DNA from: Sphingobacteriaceae bacterium
Lineage (GTDB): Bacteria > Bacteroidota > Bacteroidia > Sphingobacteriales > Sphingobacteriaceae
DNA: 57,147 nt
Reading direction: 5' to 3'
NCBI GenBank assembly: GCA_903644075.1
Contig: CAHJXH010000003.1
Location: 1-57,147 of the forward strand
Shown here one piece after another: positions 44,116 through 52,742 of this stretch. Under the pieces are notes generated by a model. That model ran no database searches. It was not told the DNA's origin and worked only from the letters and a program-made list of their open reading frames with translations. Both the position numbers and the translations under genes were made by a program. Every line of letters starts with the position of its first letter. Position 1 is the stretch's first letter.

Positions 44116-44123
44116 CAAAACTA
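44116..44123 (-). promoter_or_regulatory. Candidate -7 promoter element (TAGTTTTG) upstream of the ECF sigma gene
   Basis: TAnnTTTG match on the minus strand, with the same octamer as at 33680-33687. The leader would be about 100 bases. No -33 TTG at the normal spacing. Confidence 0.35.
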
Positions 44124-44179
44124 AGTGGGCTATCTTAAGCGAGGGCTATTTACATGTTAAGTTTATATTAACTTAAAAT

Positions 44180-44207
44180 AAAAAAACACCTGCAAATGCT
44201 GAGGTTA
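44180..44207 (-). terminator. Intrinsic terminator after the beta-propeller-like gene
   Basis: A short stem ACCT-(ca)-GC-ATTT-GC-AGGT, followed on the minus strand by GTTTTTTTATTTT, 28 bases past the stop of the 44233 gene. The stem is small but the T-run is long. Confidence 0.55.
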
Positions 44208-44232
44208 TATTTATTAGTTGATAAGCTATGTA

Positions 44233-45111
44233 TTACCAGCTTGTTGTAGTAAAATTAACGTTGTTTTTTCTGGATGATGTTACCGCTATTCCTTTGTTAT
44301 CGTTACCTATAAAAGAAAAACCTTCCAGCTCATCTCCCCTGTCTATATGGTCTACCTGGCTAATTACTACTTCTTTACCAGCCTCCAGAGATTTCTTCAG
44401 GTCTACATAGGTAAAGCGCCACTGGCGGCCCTCTATTTTATTTTGAATCAAAACCAGCACACCTTTATTAGCTACCCAATGCAAGTTTTGCACCCATGGC
44501 GTGCAGCTAAACTTTTTATAAAGCACGCCGGGTTCACTGGTTTTCGAAGCTTTCTTTAATTTTTCCGGATCATACAAACGCACCTCGTTGCCGTGGTCGC
44601 CATAATCTGCAGTGGCTACGTACCATTTACCTTCATATTTTACATACTCCGGTCGTGTACCTTGTATGCAGGCATCATCTTCTATGGTATTAATCAGGTT
44701 ACCATCAAGCGTTCCGGTACGTTGTAAACCCTTCCAATCTATACAATAAATAACCGCTCTCCATTTGGTACCCTCTGCATTTAGCCGTATCGAGTTACCT
44801 ATAAACGTTGGGCCTGTTCCATTATAAGCAATACCTGTGGGGTGGTTAATTACATCTTCGCCCTTTTGGGTTAGTTTGTACTCCTGGCCCTGGTAAACCA
44901 AACTATCATTAACCATTTTAAATTTACGAACCATACCAACTTCACGATCGCCATACAAAAAGATATTGCCGTTTTGGTAAGAGATACCCTGGCAAGCACC
45001 CAAAGAATCAATAGTAATTGAGCGATTGAGCTTTTGATCAATAGTTTCACTTTTTATAAAAGCACAAAGGCTTAAGGCTGCAAAAGCTGCCGGGATAATT
45101 TTTTTAATCAT
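44233..45111 (-). CDS. Secreted beta-propeller-like protein of unknown function
   Basis: This 292-residue protein has a signal peptide (to about 20). Repeated strand motifs such as GISYQNGNIFLYGDR, HPTGIAYNGTGPTFIGN, YVATADYGDHGNEVRLYD and LHWVANKGVLVLIQN resemble blades of a five- or six-bladed beta-propeller. No catalytic motif was recognised. It is read with the YdcF-family gene 21 bases upstream. In the phosphate-rich cluster it could be a lectin, phytase-like or lactonase-like protein, but none of these is supported by conserved residues. Unknown function. Confidence 0.78.
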   Translation of the reverse strand: MIKKIIPAAFAALSLCAFIKSETIDQKLNRSITIDSLGACQGISYQNGNIFLYGDREVGMVRKFKMVNDSLVYQGQEYKLTQKGEDVINHPTGIAYNGTGPTFIGNSIRLNAEGTKWRAVIYCIDWKGLQRTGTLDGNLINTIEDDACIQGTRPEYVKYEGKWYVATADYGDHGNEVRLYDPEKLKKASKTSEPGVLYKKFSCTPWVQNLHWVANKGVLVLIQNKIEGRQWRFTYVDLKKSLEAGKEVVISQVDHIDRGDELEGFSFIGNDNKGIAVTSSRKNNVNFTTTSW

Positions 45112-45132
45112 GATATTAAATATTAAAATCTG

Positions 45133-46386
45133 TTAACGGGGATCGAGCGGCTCAGTTGGATTAATCTGTAATGATTCAACAGTTGGGTAATACTCCACTT
45201 CGGTATCAGAAATATGCTTACCCAATTTATACGGCAGATATCCTAACTCCTTCTCGCATCTTGGCGCCATGTTTATGATGTAATCGGTTTGCGATTTATC
45301 TGTAATTACAATACCTGGTTTACTGGTAGGTATACCATATCTAAAAATCTGGCGTGCACAGTTGCGCATATTGGTAGTAGTGTGGCGTGCATGCGGTTCC
45401 ATAATAACTGCATTATCTGGTATGTGCAGCGTTTGTACCAGGTAACGTTTCATTTCTTCGGCCTCATTGTATTTGGTTTTGTACGGATGCACTTTACCGC
45501 CCGAAACCATAATAAAAGGTGCCTGCTTTAAATGATATTGCTGTGCAGCAAGGCGACAACGTAACAGCCCCCCTGCACTTAAAGGCGATATTAAATCATC
45601 CGGCCCCTCACCCGGCACCAAAATATTTGAATATGGATAATCATTCCATTTAATAGTTTTAATACGGTCAATGGCAGCTTTGTTTACCGTCGACATCATT
45701 GGCTCATAATTGGCCGGATCGTTGCGATCATTAATTTGCAGATATAGCAGTGCGGCCTGAAGTGCTGGCTCGAAAAACAACATAGTATTTTTGACATCGC
45801 CCAATAAAGTAGCCGAACAGTTATACATCAATATTACATACCTTTTTGCATTAACATTAGAGCTAATGGAATCTATCTGCGGATAATGTGGTTTGCTACC
45901 CTCGGCATAAACATTGATAGCGTAATTAATACCGGCGGCATCCTGTTCCCAGGCTTTTACCAATAAGGCTGCCGGCGATAAGTTTTTATACAAAATATAG
46001 GTACCAGATGGTATCAGTTTACATTTAACCAAGTTATCTAAAGCATTACCCGGTTGATAGAGCGCTGTTAAACGGGCGCTAACTGCTTTAATCTCGTCGT
46101 CATTAAATTTGATCTGCGTGGTAAAGCATTTCGCGTCCTTACAATCGGTAATGGAAGCTTCAAGATCAGCCAGCTTTTTATGTGTTAATTTAGCCAGCTC
46201 GGCATCGCTGCTCAGCAATTTATTTACAGCTTTATCCTGGCTAAAAAGTGTAAGCAAATAGTAGTTTTTATCCTGTACCCAATTGCCTGACGAAATCAGA
46301 GGATATGGATTGGAAACTGTTTTAGCCTGACCGTAAACTGTAAAAACCAAGAATACAAACTGGAGCAGTAGTAATATTTTTTTCAT
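45133..46386 (-). CDS. YdcF/ElyC/SanA (DUF218)-family protein with long N-terminal region
   Basis: This 417-residue protein has a signal peptide (to about 20), an N-terminal helical region (about 21-200) and a C-terminal DUF218 domain: ILVPGEGPDDLISPLSAGGLLRC, FIMVSGGKVHP, YNEAEEMKRYLV, IMEPHARHTTTNMRNCA and TDKSQTDYI. DUF218 proteins are membrane-proximal Rossmann-like proteins with envelope roles; some have been tied to lipid-intermediate processing. It is transcribed together with the propeller-like gene. A -7-like box (46457-46464) lies about 70 bases upstream. The N-terminal extension is unusual for the family and unexplained. Confidence 0.85.
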   Translation of the reverse strand: MKKILLLLQFVFLVFTVYGQAKTVSNPYPLISSGNWVQDKNYYLLTLFSQDKAVNKLLSSDAELAKLTHKKLADLEASITDCKDAKCFTTQIKFNDDEIKAVSARLTALYQPGNALDNLVKCKLIPSGTYILYKNLSPAALLVKAWEQDAAGINYAINVYAEGSKPHYPQIDSISSNVNAKRYVILMYNCSATLLGDVKNTMLFFEPALQAALLYLQINDRNDPANYEPMMSTVNKAAIDRIKTIKWNDYPYSNILVPGEGPDDLISPLSAGGLLRCRLAAQQYHLKQAPFIMVSGGKVHPYKTKYNEAEEMKRYLVQTLHIPDNAVIMEPHARHTTTNMRNCARQIFRYGIPTSKPGIVITDKSQTDYIINMAPRCEKELGYLPYKLGKHISDTEVEYYPTVESLQINPTEPLDPR

Positions 46387-46456
46387 AGCAGATAATATCA
46401 GGCAAAGAACTCCTTTCTGCTTAAAGTAAAAGTTAACTGATTGTTATAATCTTAGC

Positions 46457-46464
46457 CAAACATA
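46457..46464 (-). promoter_or_regulatory. Candidate promoter: -7 element TATGTTTG with TTG 22 bases upstream
   Basis: On the minus strand TATGTTTG fits TAnnTTTG; a TTG lies 22 bases upstream, close to the usual 19-21. It is 70 bases before the YdcF-family ATG. Confidence 0.42.
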
Positions 46465-46610
46465 AATTCTTCCGCAACTTTAAAGGCAATAAAAATACGA
46501 GTTCGAAATAAAATTACTGCCAACCCCATCTAAAGCACGATGTAAGTACGATATAACTCATCAGGTGTAAAGTGAGCTTGTTTCAGCATGACGGATGGGT
46601 TAATCAGCCA

Positions 46611-48008
46611 CTATATCATTCCCGTAGCATGCAGCATTAAATTATGCAGATCGGTATTCTTTACAAAAGGCTTCAGCAAATTACTGCCGGGGCCAAACAT
46701 GGCCAACTCAACATAATCGGCAGAATGCTCCATCGAGCCAAAACCTACAAAAGTATATTTCTGCTGAATTTCGGCCAGTTTGCGGAGGGGTAAATTGGCT
46801 TCGTTGTATAATCCTTCCTCACTAACCGTGTTGTAGTATTTTAAAAGATCATTAGCCTCTGCCTGGTTGATCACGATATGCTGGGCATCAGAAATTTGCT
46901 CGATGATGCGACTGGCGGTATCACCTTTGCGAATCTGTTTCAGCACCCACTCATTGGTATGCTTAAAGTTCTGGAAGTTATCAAAATCGGCATTTGCCAT
47001 ATCGCTGTAAAACAAACCGGGGTTAGCGTTGCCATGGTCTGTTGTCATAATTACTAAGGTGTTACCATCTTTTTCGGCAAAGGCTAAAGCTTCACCAACG
47101 GCTTCATCAAAAGCCATTTGGTCATAAATCAAGGCTGGCGCATCGTTTCCGTGGGCAGCCCAATCAACCTTGCCGCCTTCTACCTGTAATACAAAACCTT
47201 TGTTGTTTTTATTCATTATAGAGATAGCTGTTTTGGTCATCTCTGCTAATGTAGGCACGGTATCCTGCAAGGTTTTATCCTGGTTACGATCGAGCGTGTA
47301 AGGCAGGCCATCATCTGCAAACACACCTAAAATAGGTTTGCCGCCTTTTTGGGCCAGCATATCGGCACGGTTCTTAATTACGGTGTAGCCATTCAGTTCA
47401 AACTGCTGGTACATATCTTTAGCATCTTTTCGTTTGGCTGCGCTGAAGTAATCGTTACCGCCGCCCATCATTACATCAAATTTGAGGGGTAAGTATAATT
47501 CGGCAATTTTAGACTGATCGCCGCGGCTGGCTAAGTTTATGCAGAACCCCGCCGGGGTGGCGTGGGTAATAGGTACAGTAGTAACACAGCCCACTGCTTT
47601 ACCAGCTTCTTTAAACTTTTGTAGAATAGGTTTATGTTCTTTACCATCGGGGCCAACGTTTAATGAACCATTATTAACTCTTACACCGCCACCCCATGAT
47701 GAGCTGCCGGCGGCCGAATCGGTAACCAGCGAACTGGCCGATGCGGTATCCATCAATGCTCTGGTACCCCGGCTTTCGCGATACAGGCCCAGCCAATTGC
47801 TCGAGCGGCCATATTTACGGTTCAGAAACATATCGGCCATGTTTAGCGTCCCGGTGCTCATGCCGTCTGCTACCATAAATATAATGTTTTTGGCTTTGCC
47901 GCCCGAAGCTATTGGGTTCAGTACGTTTGCTACCGAACTAAAGGGGTTAAATATTGTAGCGCCAATAGTTGCCAGGGTACCATTGCGAAAGAACTCTCTT
48001 CTTTTCAT
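46611..48008 (-). CDS. Secreted alkaline phosphatase
   Basis: This 465-residue protein starts with a twin-arginine-type signal (MKRREFFRNGTLATIG). The metal site begins NIIFMVADGMSTG (D48) and the catalytic serine is S98 in TDSAAGSS. Later motifs include VTTVPITHATPAGF, MMGGGNDYF, FVLQVEGGKVDWAAHGND and LVIMTTDHGNANP. It hydrolyses phosphomonoesters in the periplasm or at the surface to release phosphate. Tat export of alkaline phosphatase fits cytoplasmic metal loading. It lies between the YdcF-family protein and the palindrome at 48083-48195, 224 bases from the former, and probably has its own promoter. Confidence 0.93.
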   Translation of the reverse strand: MKRREFFRNGTLATIGATIFNPFSSVANVLNPIASGGKAKNIIFMVADGMSTGTLNMADMFLNRKYGRSSNWLGLYRESRGTRALMDTASASSLVTDSAAGSSSWGGGVRVNNGSLNVGPDGKEHKPILQKFKEAGKAVGCVTTVPITHATPAGFCINLASRGDQSKIAELYLPLKFDVMMGGGNDYFSAAKRKDAKDMYQQFELNGYTVIKNRADMLAQKGGKPILGVFADDGLPYTLDRNQDKTLQDTVPTLAEMTKTAISIMNKNNKGFVLQVEGGKVDWAAHGNDAPALIYDQMAFDEAVGEALAFAEKDGNTLVIMTTDHGNANPGLFYSDMANADFDNFQNFKHTNEWVLKQIRKGDTASRIIEQISDAQHIVINQAEANDLLKYYNTVSEEGLYNEANLPLRKLAEIQQKYTFVGFGSMEHSADYVELAMFGPGSNLLKPFVKNTDLHNLMLHATGMI

Positions 48009-48347
48009 ATTGATGTTTAATGCGAAGTAACGCTTTGCTGTTTACCTGACGGTTAATTTACTATTAAGGTTGGGGTAACCTTATCTCCACCCGTCATGCC
48101 GAACTCGTTTCGGCACCCCACAGGACAAGTAGGCGATCAAGCATATTTGCTTAGCATTTGGGGTGCCGAAACGAGTTCGGCATGACGGCGGAGATATCCT
48201 CCTTACATTAAATTCATATTACGCGGCTGTTTCTTTTCATCCTTAATTTAAGCTTAACCTGCGGTTGGTTTGGTATTTATAATACTGGCTTATCATTGAT
48301 TTAACTGTATAGCAACAATTAAGCGCTTGCTAATCAGGCTAAAGCAA
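48009..48347. other. Divergent intergenic region holding a REP-like palindrome
   Basis: The region separates the divergent alkaline phosphatase (-) and DUF5690 (+) genes. Most of its middle is a long inverted repeat (48083-48195, described separately). No coding frame was seen, and no TAnnTTTG match. Confidence 0.5.
48083..48195. repeat. Long inverted repeat, REP-like
   Basis: Perfect 30-bp arms at 48091-48120 and 48159-48188 (starting CCGTCATGCCGAACTC) flank a 38-base spacer. A further 6 bp (ATCTCC/GGAGAT) pair beyond small bulges, giving a potential cruciform of about 113 bases. GTCATGC-type palindromes are dispersed, REP-like intergenic repeats in many Bacteroidota. A degenerate half-copy (TTTCAGCATGACGG) is at 46581-46594, between the YdcF-family and alkaline phosphatase genes. 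Confidence 0.85.
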
Positions 48348-49664
48348 ATGATTATTAAAGATAAATTAAGGGCGAAAGTGGCAAAGCTGCCTTATGCAGT
48401 GTTATCCATAATGGCTGGGGTTTCGGCATTTGGGGCATATACTTGTATGTACTCGTTCCGTAAAGCATTTACGGCTGGTACCTATACCGGCCATCAGTAT
48501 TTGCATATAGATTATAAGGTTTGGTTGGTAATAGCGCAGATCATCGGGTATACGCTTAGTAAATTTTACGGCATCCGTTTTATTGCCGAGGTAACACATG
48601 GCAACCGGGCCAAGAGTATTTTGCTGTTCATCGGCATTGCATGGCTGGCTTTACTGGCTTTTGCGGTGGTTCCGGCTCCATATAACATCATCTTTCTGTT
48701 TGTTAACGGCTTACCGCTGGGAATGATCTGGGGTTTGATATTCGGTTATATCGAAGGCCGCCGCTCTACCGAGTTTATGGCGGCGGTAATGTCTATCAGT
48801 TTAATATTTGCATCGGGCTTTGTTAAAACGGTGGGCCGCACATTGATGAGCGTATTTCACATTAATGAATATCACATGCCTTTTGCCACGGGAGCTATAT
48901 TTGTGTTGCCGTTGATCCTATTCATTTTCTGCCTCGAACTTTTACCCGCACCCACCGATGAAGATAAACTACTCCGTGCCGAACGTGTGCCAATGAACGG
49001 TGCCGATCGCAAACGCTTTATCTTACGCTTTTTACCAGGCATCATTCTAACCGTGATCAGTTATATTATGCTGACCGTAATGCGCGATGTACGTGATAAT
49101 TTCGAGGTAGAAATTTGGGCAGGCATGGGTATCAAAACCACCTCTATTTATGCCAGTATCGATTCGCTGATCTCTATCATTGTTTTAGTTATTTTGAGTT
49201 TATTAATTTTAATCCGCAAAAACATATTCGCCTTTGGTGTCATTCATTTTTTGATTATTGGTGGCTACATATTGGTAGGCGGTGGTACCATCTTATTTAA
49301 CCTGCATTTAATTGGCCCTGTAGCCTGGATGACTATGGCCGGCCTTGGCCTTTATTTGGGTTATGTACCATACAACGCCGTATTTTTTGAGCGTTTAATA
49401 GCAGTATTTAAATATAAAAGTAACGTAGGTTTTGTAGTTTATGTGGCCGATGCCATTGCCTATTTAGGCAGTGTAAGTATTTTATTGGTAAAAGAACTTA
49501 ATGGCGGCACCATCAGCTGGTTACTATTCTTTAATAAAGGGGCTATGATTGTTGCAGTTGTTGGCAGTATTAGTACCGTGCTGTCGCTCATTTATTTTAT
49601 GCAGAGTGCTAACAGCAAAAAGACCAAAGCAATAGATGTTTTGCAGGTAAACCTGCAGCAATAA
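48348..49664 (+). CDS. DUF5690 family MFS-like membrane transporter
   Basis: I choose ATG 48348 (MIIKDK, 438 residues); the longer frame starts at a TTG. About twelve membrane segments fit an MFS-like transporter. The first helix reads AFGAYTCMYSFRKAF (R38-K39), close to the YYLVRKNF signature of organophosphate:phosphate antiporters such as GlpT and UhpT, whose Arg binds phosphate. This similarity is my reading; the family is formally DUF5690. It is followed after 20 bases by phosphocholine-specific phospholipase C, so the two are one transcript. An uptake role for the released phosphorylated head group is a testable inference. Confidence 0.83.
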   Translation: MIIKDKLRAKVAKLPYAVLSIMAGVSAFGAYTCMYSFRKAFTAGTYTGHQYLHIDYKVWLVIAQIIGYTLSKFYGIRFIAEVTHGNRAKSILLFIGIAWLALLAFAVVPAPYNIIFLFVNGLPLGMIWGLIFGYIEGRRSTEFMAAVMSISLIFASGFVKTVGRTLMSVFHINEYHMPFATGAIFVLPLILFIFCLELLPAPTDEDKLLRAERVPMNGADRKRFILRFLPGIILTVISYIMLTVMRDVRDNFEVEIWAGMGIKTTSIYASIDSLISIIVLVILSLLILIRKNIFAFGVIHFLIIGGYILVGGGTILFNLHLIGPVAWMTMAGLGLYLGYVPYNAVFFERLIAVFKYKSNVGFVVYVADAIAYLGSVSILLVKELNGGTISWLLFFNKGAMIVAVVGSISTVLSLIYFMQSANSKKTKAIDVLQVNLQQ

Positions 49665-49684
49665 TTTCCGATATTACAACCCCT

Positions 49685-52252
49685 ATGGATAGTAGAAGAG
49701 ACTTTTTAAAGAAAGCATCATTATTAGCCGGCGCAGCAGGATTAGCCGGTAGTTTACCCGCCTCTATAGCCAAAGCGATGGCCATTAATGCTGCCGAAGG
49801 CAGTACTTTTATGGATGCCGAACATGTGGTATTATTAATGCAGGAGAACCGCTCGTTCGATCATTGTTTCGGCACTTTGCGTGGCGTGCGTGGTTATAAT
49901 GACCCCCGTGCAATTCAACTGGCTAACCGGAACCCGGTTTGGCTGCAATCGAACAAAGAAGGCGAAACTTATGCCCCCTTCCATCTCGATATAAGAAACA
50001 CCAAGGCTACCTGGATGCACTCGCTGCCCCACTCATGGGCCAACCAGGTAAATGCCCATAATGATGGCAAGCACGATAAATGGCTGGACGAAAAGCATTC
50101 GAGCACAAAAGAGTATAGCCGCATGCCTTTAACGCTTGGCTACCATACCCGTGAGGATATACCGTTTTACTATGCTTTTGCCGATGCCTTTACGGTTTGC
50201 GATCAGCATTTTTGTTCGTCTTTAACAGGCACCAACCCAAACCGCCTTTTCTTTTGGACGGGTACTGTGCGTGCAGAGCAAAACGAAAACTCGCTGGCAC
50301 ACGTATGGAATGATGACATGGATTACGGCACGCTTAACTGGGCCACATTCCCCGAGCGCCTGGAAGATCATAACATTTCCTGGAAATGCTACCAGAATGA
50401 GATGAGCATTGACGTGGGTTTCCAGGGCGAACAAGACCCCTGGCTATCTAATTTTCAGGATAACCCGCTGGAGTTTTTCGGTCAGTATAATATCCATTTG
50501 CATCAAAAACATCTGGATCAATTGAAAAGGCGATTAAAAGCCTTACCTGATGAGATTGCTGCCGTTGAAAAACAAATAGCTGTTTCAACTGGCGAGCAGT
50601 CCGTTCCATTTAAGAAAGTTTTGCAGACTAAACAGGATGAACTGAAGGATGTTAAAATCAGGCTAGAGAATGCAGACCGCAAACCTTTTGATAGCCTGAC
50701 CGCCCGCGAGAAAAGCATCCATCAGAAAGCATTTATCACCAATAGCAACGATCCATACTATCATCAATTAGTTGAATTGCATTACGAAGATGCAGGTCAA
50801 AAACGCAGCATGCAGGCTCCTAAAGGTGATGTATTACATCAGTTTAGGGAGGATGTAAAAACGGGTAAGCTGCCTACTGTATTGTGGTTATCAGCTCCCG
50901 AGAGTTTTTCAGATCACCCCACCGCCCCCTGGTATGGTGCATGGTATGTATCTGAAGTGCTGGACATCCTGACACAAAACCCGGAGGTTTGGAAGAAAAC
51001 CATCTTTATACTAACTTATGATGAGAATGATGGGTATTTCGACCACGTGCCACCATTTGTGGCCCCTCACTCACATAAGCCGGGTACCGGCAAAGTATCT
51101 GACGGTATTGATACCCGTGTAGAATTTGTAACCTTTGACCAGGAATTGGCACGCAAAGATTTCCCTGAGAAATACGACCGCGAATGCTCAATTGGTTTAG
51201 GTTTCCGTGTACCAATGGTTATTGCATCGCCATGGAGCAAAGGCGGTTGGGTAAACTCGGAAGTGTTCGACCATACCTCTACCCTACAGTTCCTGGAGAA
51301 ATTCCTTTCCAACAAAACGGGTAAAACGGTAACCGAACCCAATGTATCCGACTGGCGTCGTACCGTTTGCGGCGATCTGACTTCAGCCTTCCGTCCATAT
51401 CGTAGCGATGTTATCAGCGTGCCGCCATTTGTGGTGAAGGATACGTTTTTAGAAAGTATTCATAAAGCTAAATTTAAGCAACTACCCAACAATTATAAGT
51501 TATTATCGGCAGCAGATATAGCGGAAATTAAGCAGCATCCGCATGCCTCACCATATTTACCGCAGCAAGAAAAAGGCATCAAGCCATCATGTGCTTTACC
51601 TTATCAATTATATGTTGATGGTAAATTGAGTGCAGATAAATCGGCCTTTGAAATCACTTTCCAATCGGGCGATGAATTGTTTGGCAAGACGGCAGCCGGT
51701 TCGCCATTTAATGTTTATGCGATGGGTAATTATCGAAGCTTTAAAGATGCAGCTCAGTTTGATCCTTTACGAAGCTGGTCGTACGGCGTAAAAGCTGGCG
51801 ATACCATTGCTGATGTATGGCCGGTGCATGAATTTGAAGACCAACATTATCACCTGCGGGTTTACGGGCCAAATGGATTCTATCGTGAATTTAAAGGTAG
51901 CCATGCCGACCCTGCAATTGAAACCGGCTTTGAATACCAGCGCAATATGCTCAACAAAAAGCTATTGACGGGAAATATTTCTCTAAAGATCAGCAACACA
52001 GGTAATCAGCCCCATACAGTTACATTAATAGACAATTCTTACAAAAGTGGTACAAGAAAGAAAGTATTAACCGCTTCAGGAACCCCAAGTGCCGAGTCGA
52101 CCTTTATAGTAGAACTAGCTAAAAACCACGGCTGGTACGATTTCAGCATTAAGGTTGATGGCGCCAATGGCTTCGAGAAAAGGTATGCCGGCCGCATTGA
52201 AACCGGCAAACCAGGTTACAGCGACCCACTAATGGGCCGGGTGCTTATTTAA
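49685..52252 (+). CDS. Phosphocholine-specific phospholipase C (PLC_NC-type, Tat-exported)
   Basis: This 855-residue phosphoesterase has a twin-arginine signal (SRRDFLKKASLLAGAAGL, 3-20) and the catalytic motif ENRSFDHCFGTLRGVRGY (54-71). Further family motifs are SLTGTNPNRLFFWTG, TYDENDGYFDHVPPF, GFRVPMVIASPWSKGGWV and FDHTSTLQFLEKF. Two C-terminal DUF756 domains (about 640-850) complete the PlcH/PlcN form. It cleaves phosphatidylcholine or sphingomyelin to release phosphocholine, outside the cytoplasm. It follows the DUF5690 transporter by 20 bases and its stop overlaps the convergent GNAT gene in a shared TTAA. Confidence 0.95.
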   Translation: MDSRRDFLKKASLLAGAAGLAGSLPASIAKAMAINAAEGSTFMDAEHVVLLMQENRSFDHCFGTLRGVRGYNDPRAIQLANRNPVWLQSNKEGETYAPFHLDIRNTKATWMHSLPHSWANQVNAHNDGKHDKWLDEKHSSTKEYSRMPLTLGYHTREDIPFYYAFADAFTVCDQHFCSSLTGTNPNRLFFWTGTVRAEQNENSLAHVWNDDMDYGTLNWATFPERLEDHNISWKCYQNEMSIDVGFQGEQDPWLSNFQDNPLEFFGQYNIHLHQKHLDQLKRRLKALPDEIAAVEKQIAVSTGEQSVPFKKVLQTKQDELKDVKIRLENADRKPFDSLTAREKSIHQKAFITNSNDPYYHQLVELHYEDAGQKRSMQAPKGDVLHQFREDVKTGKLPTVLWLSAPESFSDHPTAPWYGAWYVSEVLDILTQNPEVWKKTIFILTYDENDGYFDHVPPFVAPHSHKPGTGKVSDGIDTRVEFVTFDQELARKDFPEKYDRECSIGLGFRVPMVIASPWSKGGWVNSEVFDHTSTLQFLEKFLSNKTGKTVTEPNVSDWRRTVCGDLTSAFRPYRSDVISVPPFVVKDTFLESIHKAKFKQLPNNYKLLSAADIAEIKQHPHASPYLPQQEKGIKPSCALPYQLYVDGKLSADKSAFEITFQSGDELFGKTAAGSPFNVYAMGNYRSFKDAAQFDPLRSWSYGVKAGDTIADVWPVHEFEDQHYHLRVYGPNGFYREFKGSHADPAIETGFEYQRNMLNKKLLTGNISLKISNTGNQPHTVTLIDNSYKSGTRKKVLTASGTPSAESTFIVELAKNHGWYDFSIKVDGANGFEKRYAGRIETGKPGYSDPLMGRVLI

Positions 52253-52689
52253 AGCTGTTTAATAAACCCCGACGATTTGATCTCGTAGCCCAGTCCCTTA
52301 TAAAAGTGATGGGCTCCTATCCTTTCGTCGCGGTTACCACTGCTTAATATTACTGAGTTGCAGCCTAATTCTGTAGCCCAGTCTTCAACTGCTTTTATCA
52401 GCTGTTTACCTACGCCGCGGCCGCGGTACTGCTCATTTACCACAAAGGCGAGGATGCGTATATAAGTACCATTTTTTTCGTACCAGAAACCTTTAACCAA
52501 ACCGGCCATGCCAATTACAGCATCGTCATCGGTAATTACTAAAGTACGGTAGTCGGGATTTTGGTTTACGTTATCAAAGCGGATCTGCACTTCCTCTGCA
52601 GTACAGGGATAACCAAGCTGGGTAATTAAAGTACTTAGTGGCGAAACGTCTTCAGTCCTGGCGTTTCTAACTATAAATTGATCAGACAT
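52249..52689 (-). CDS. GNAT-family N-acetyltransferase
   Basis: At 146 residues this is a complete GNAT: IVRNARTEDVSPLSTLI at the start, VIGMAGLVKGFW, and the acetyl-CoA pyrophosphate loop QYRGRGVGKQL (88-98) followed by WATELGCNSVILSSGNRD and HHFYKGLGYE. It transfers an acetyl group from acetyl-CoA to an amine, but the acceptor is not readable. Its stop overlaps the convergent phospholipase gene by 4 bases (52249-52252). Transcribed singly toward that gene. Confidence 0.92.
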   Translation of the reverse strand: MSDQFIVRNARTEDVSPLSTLITQLGYPCTAEEVQIRFDNVNQNPDYRTLVITDDDAVIGMAGLVKGFWYEKNGTYIRILAFVVNEQYRGRGVGKQLIKAVEDWATELGCNSVILSSGNRDERIGAHHFYKGLGYEIKSSGFIKQL

Positions 52690-52699
52690 ATTATGATAT

Positions 52700-52730
52700 A
52701 AAAACCCGGACGAGCAAGCTCATCCGGGAT
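52700..52730 (-). terminator. Intrinsic terminator after the tyrosine-phosphatase-like gene
   Basis: An 11-bp stem CCCGGATGAGC/GCTCGTCCGGG with a 2-base loop, followed on the minus strand by TTTTTAT, 15 bases past the stop of the 52743 gene. Confidence 0.85.
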
Positions 52731-52742
52731 GGGTATTAAAAA

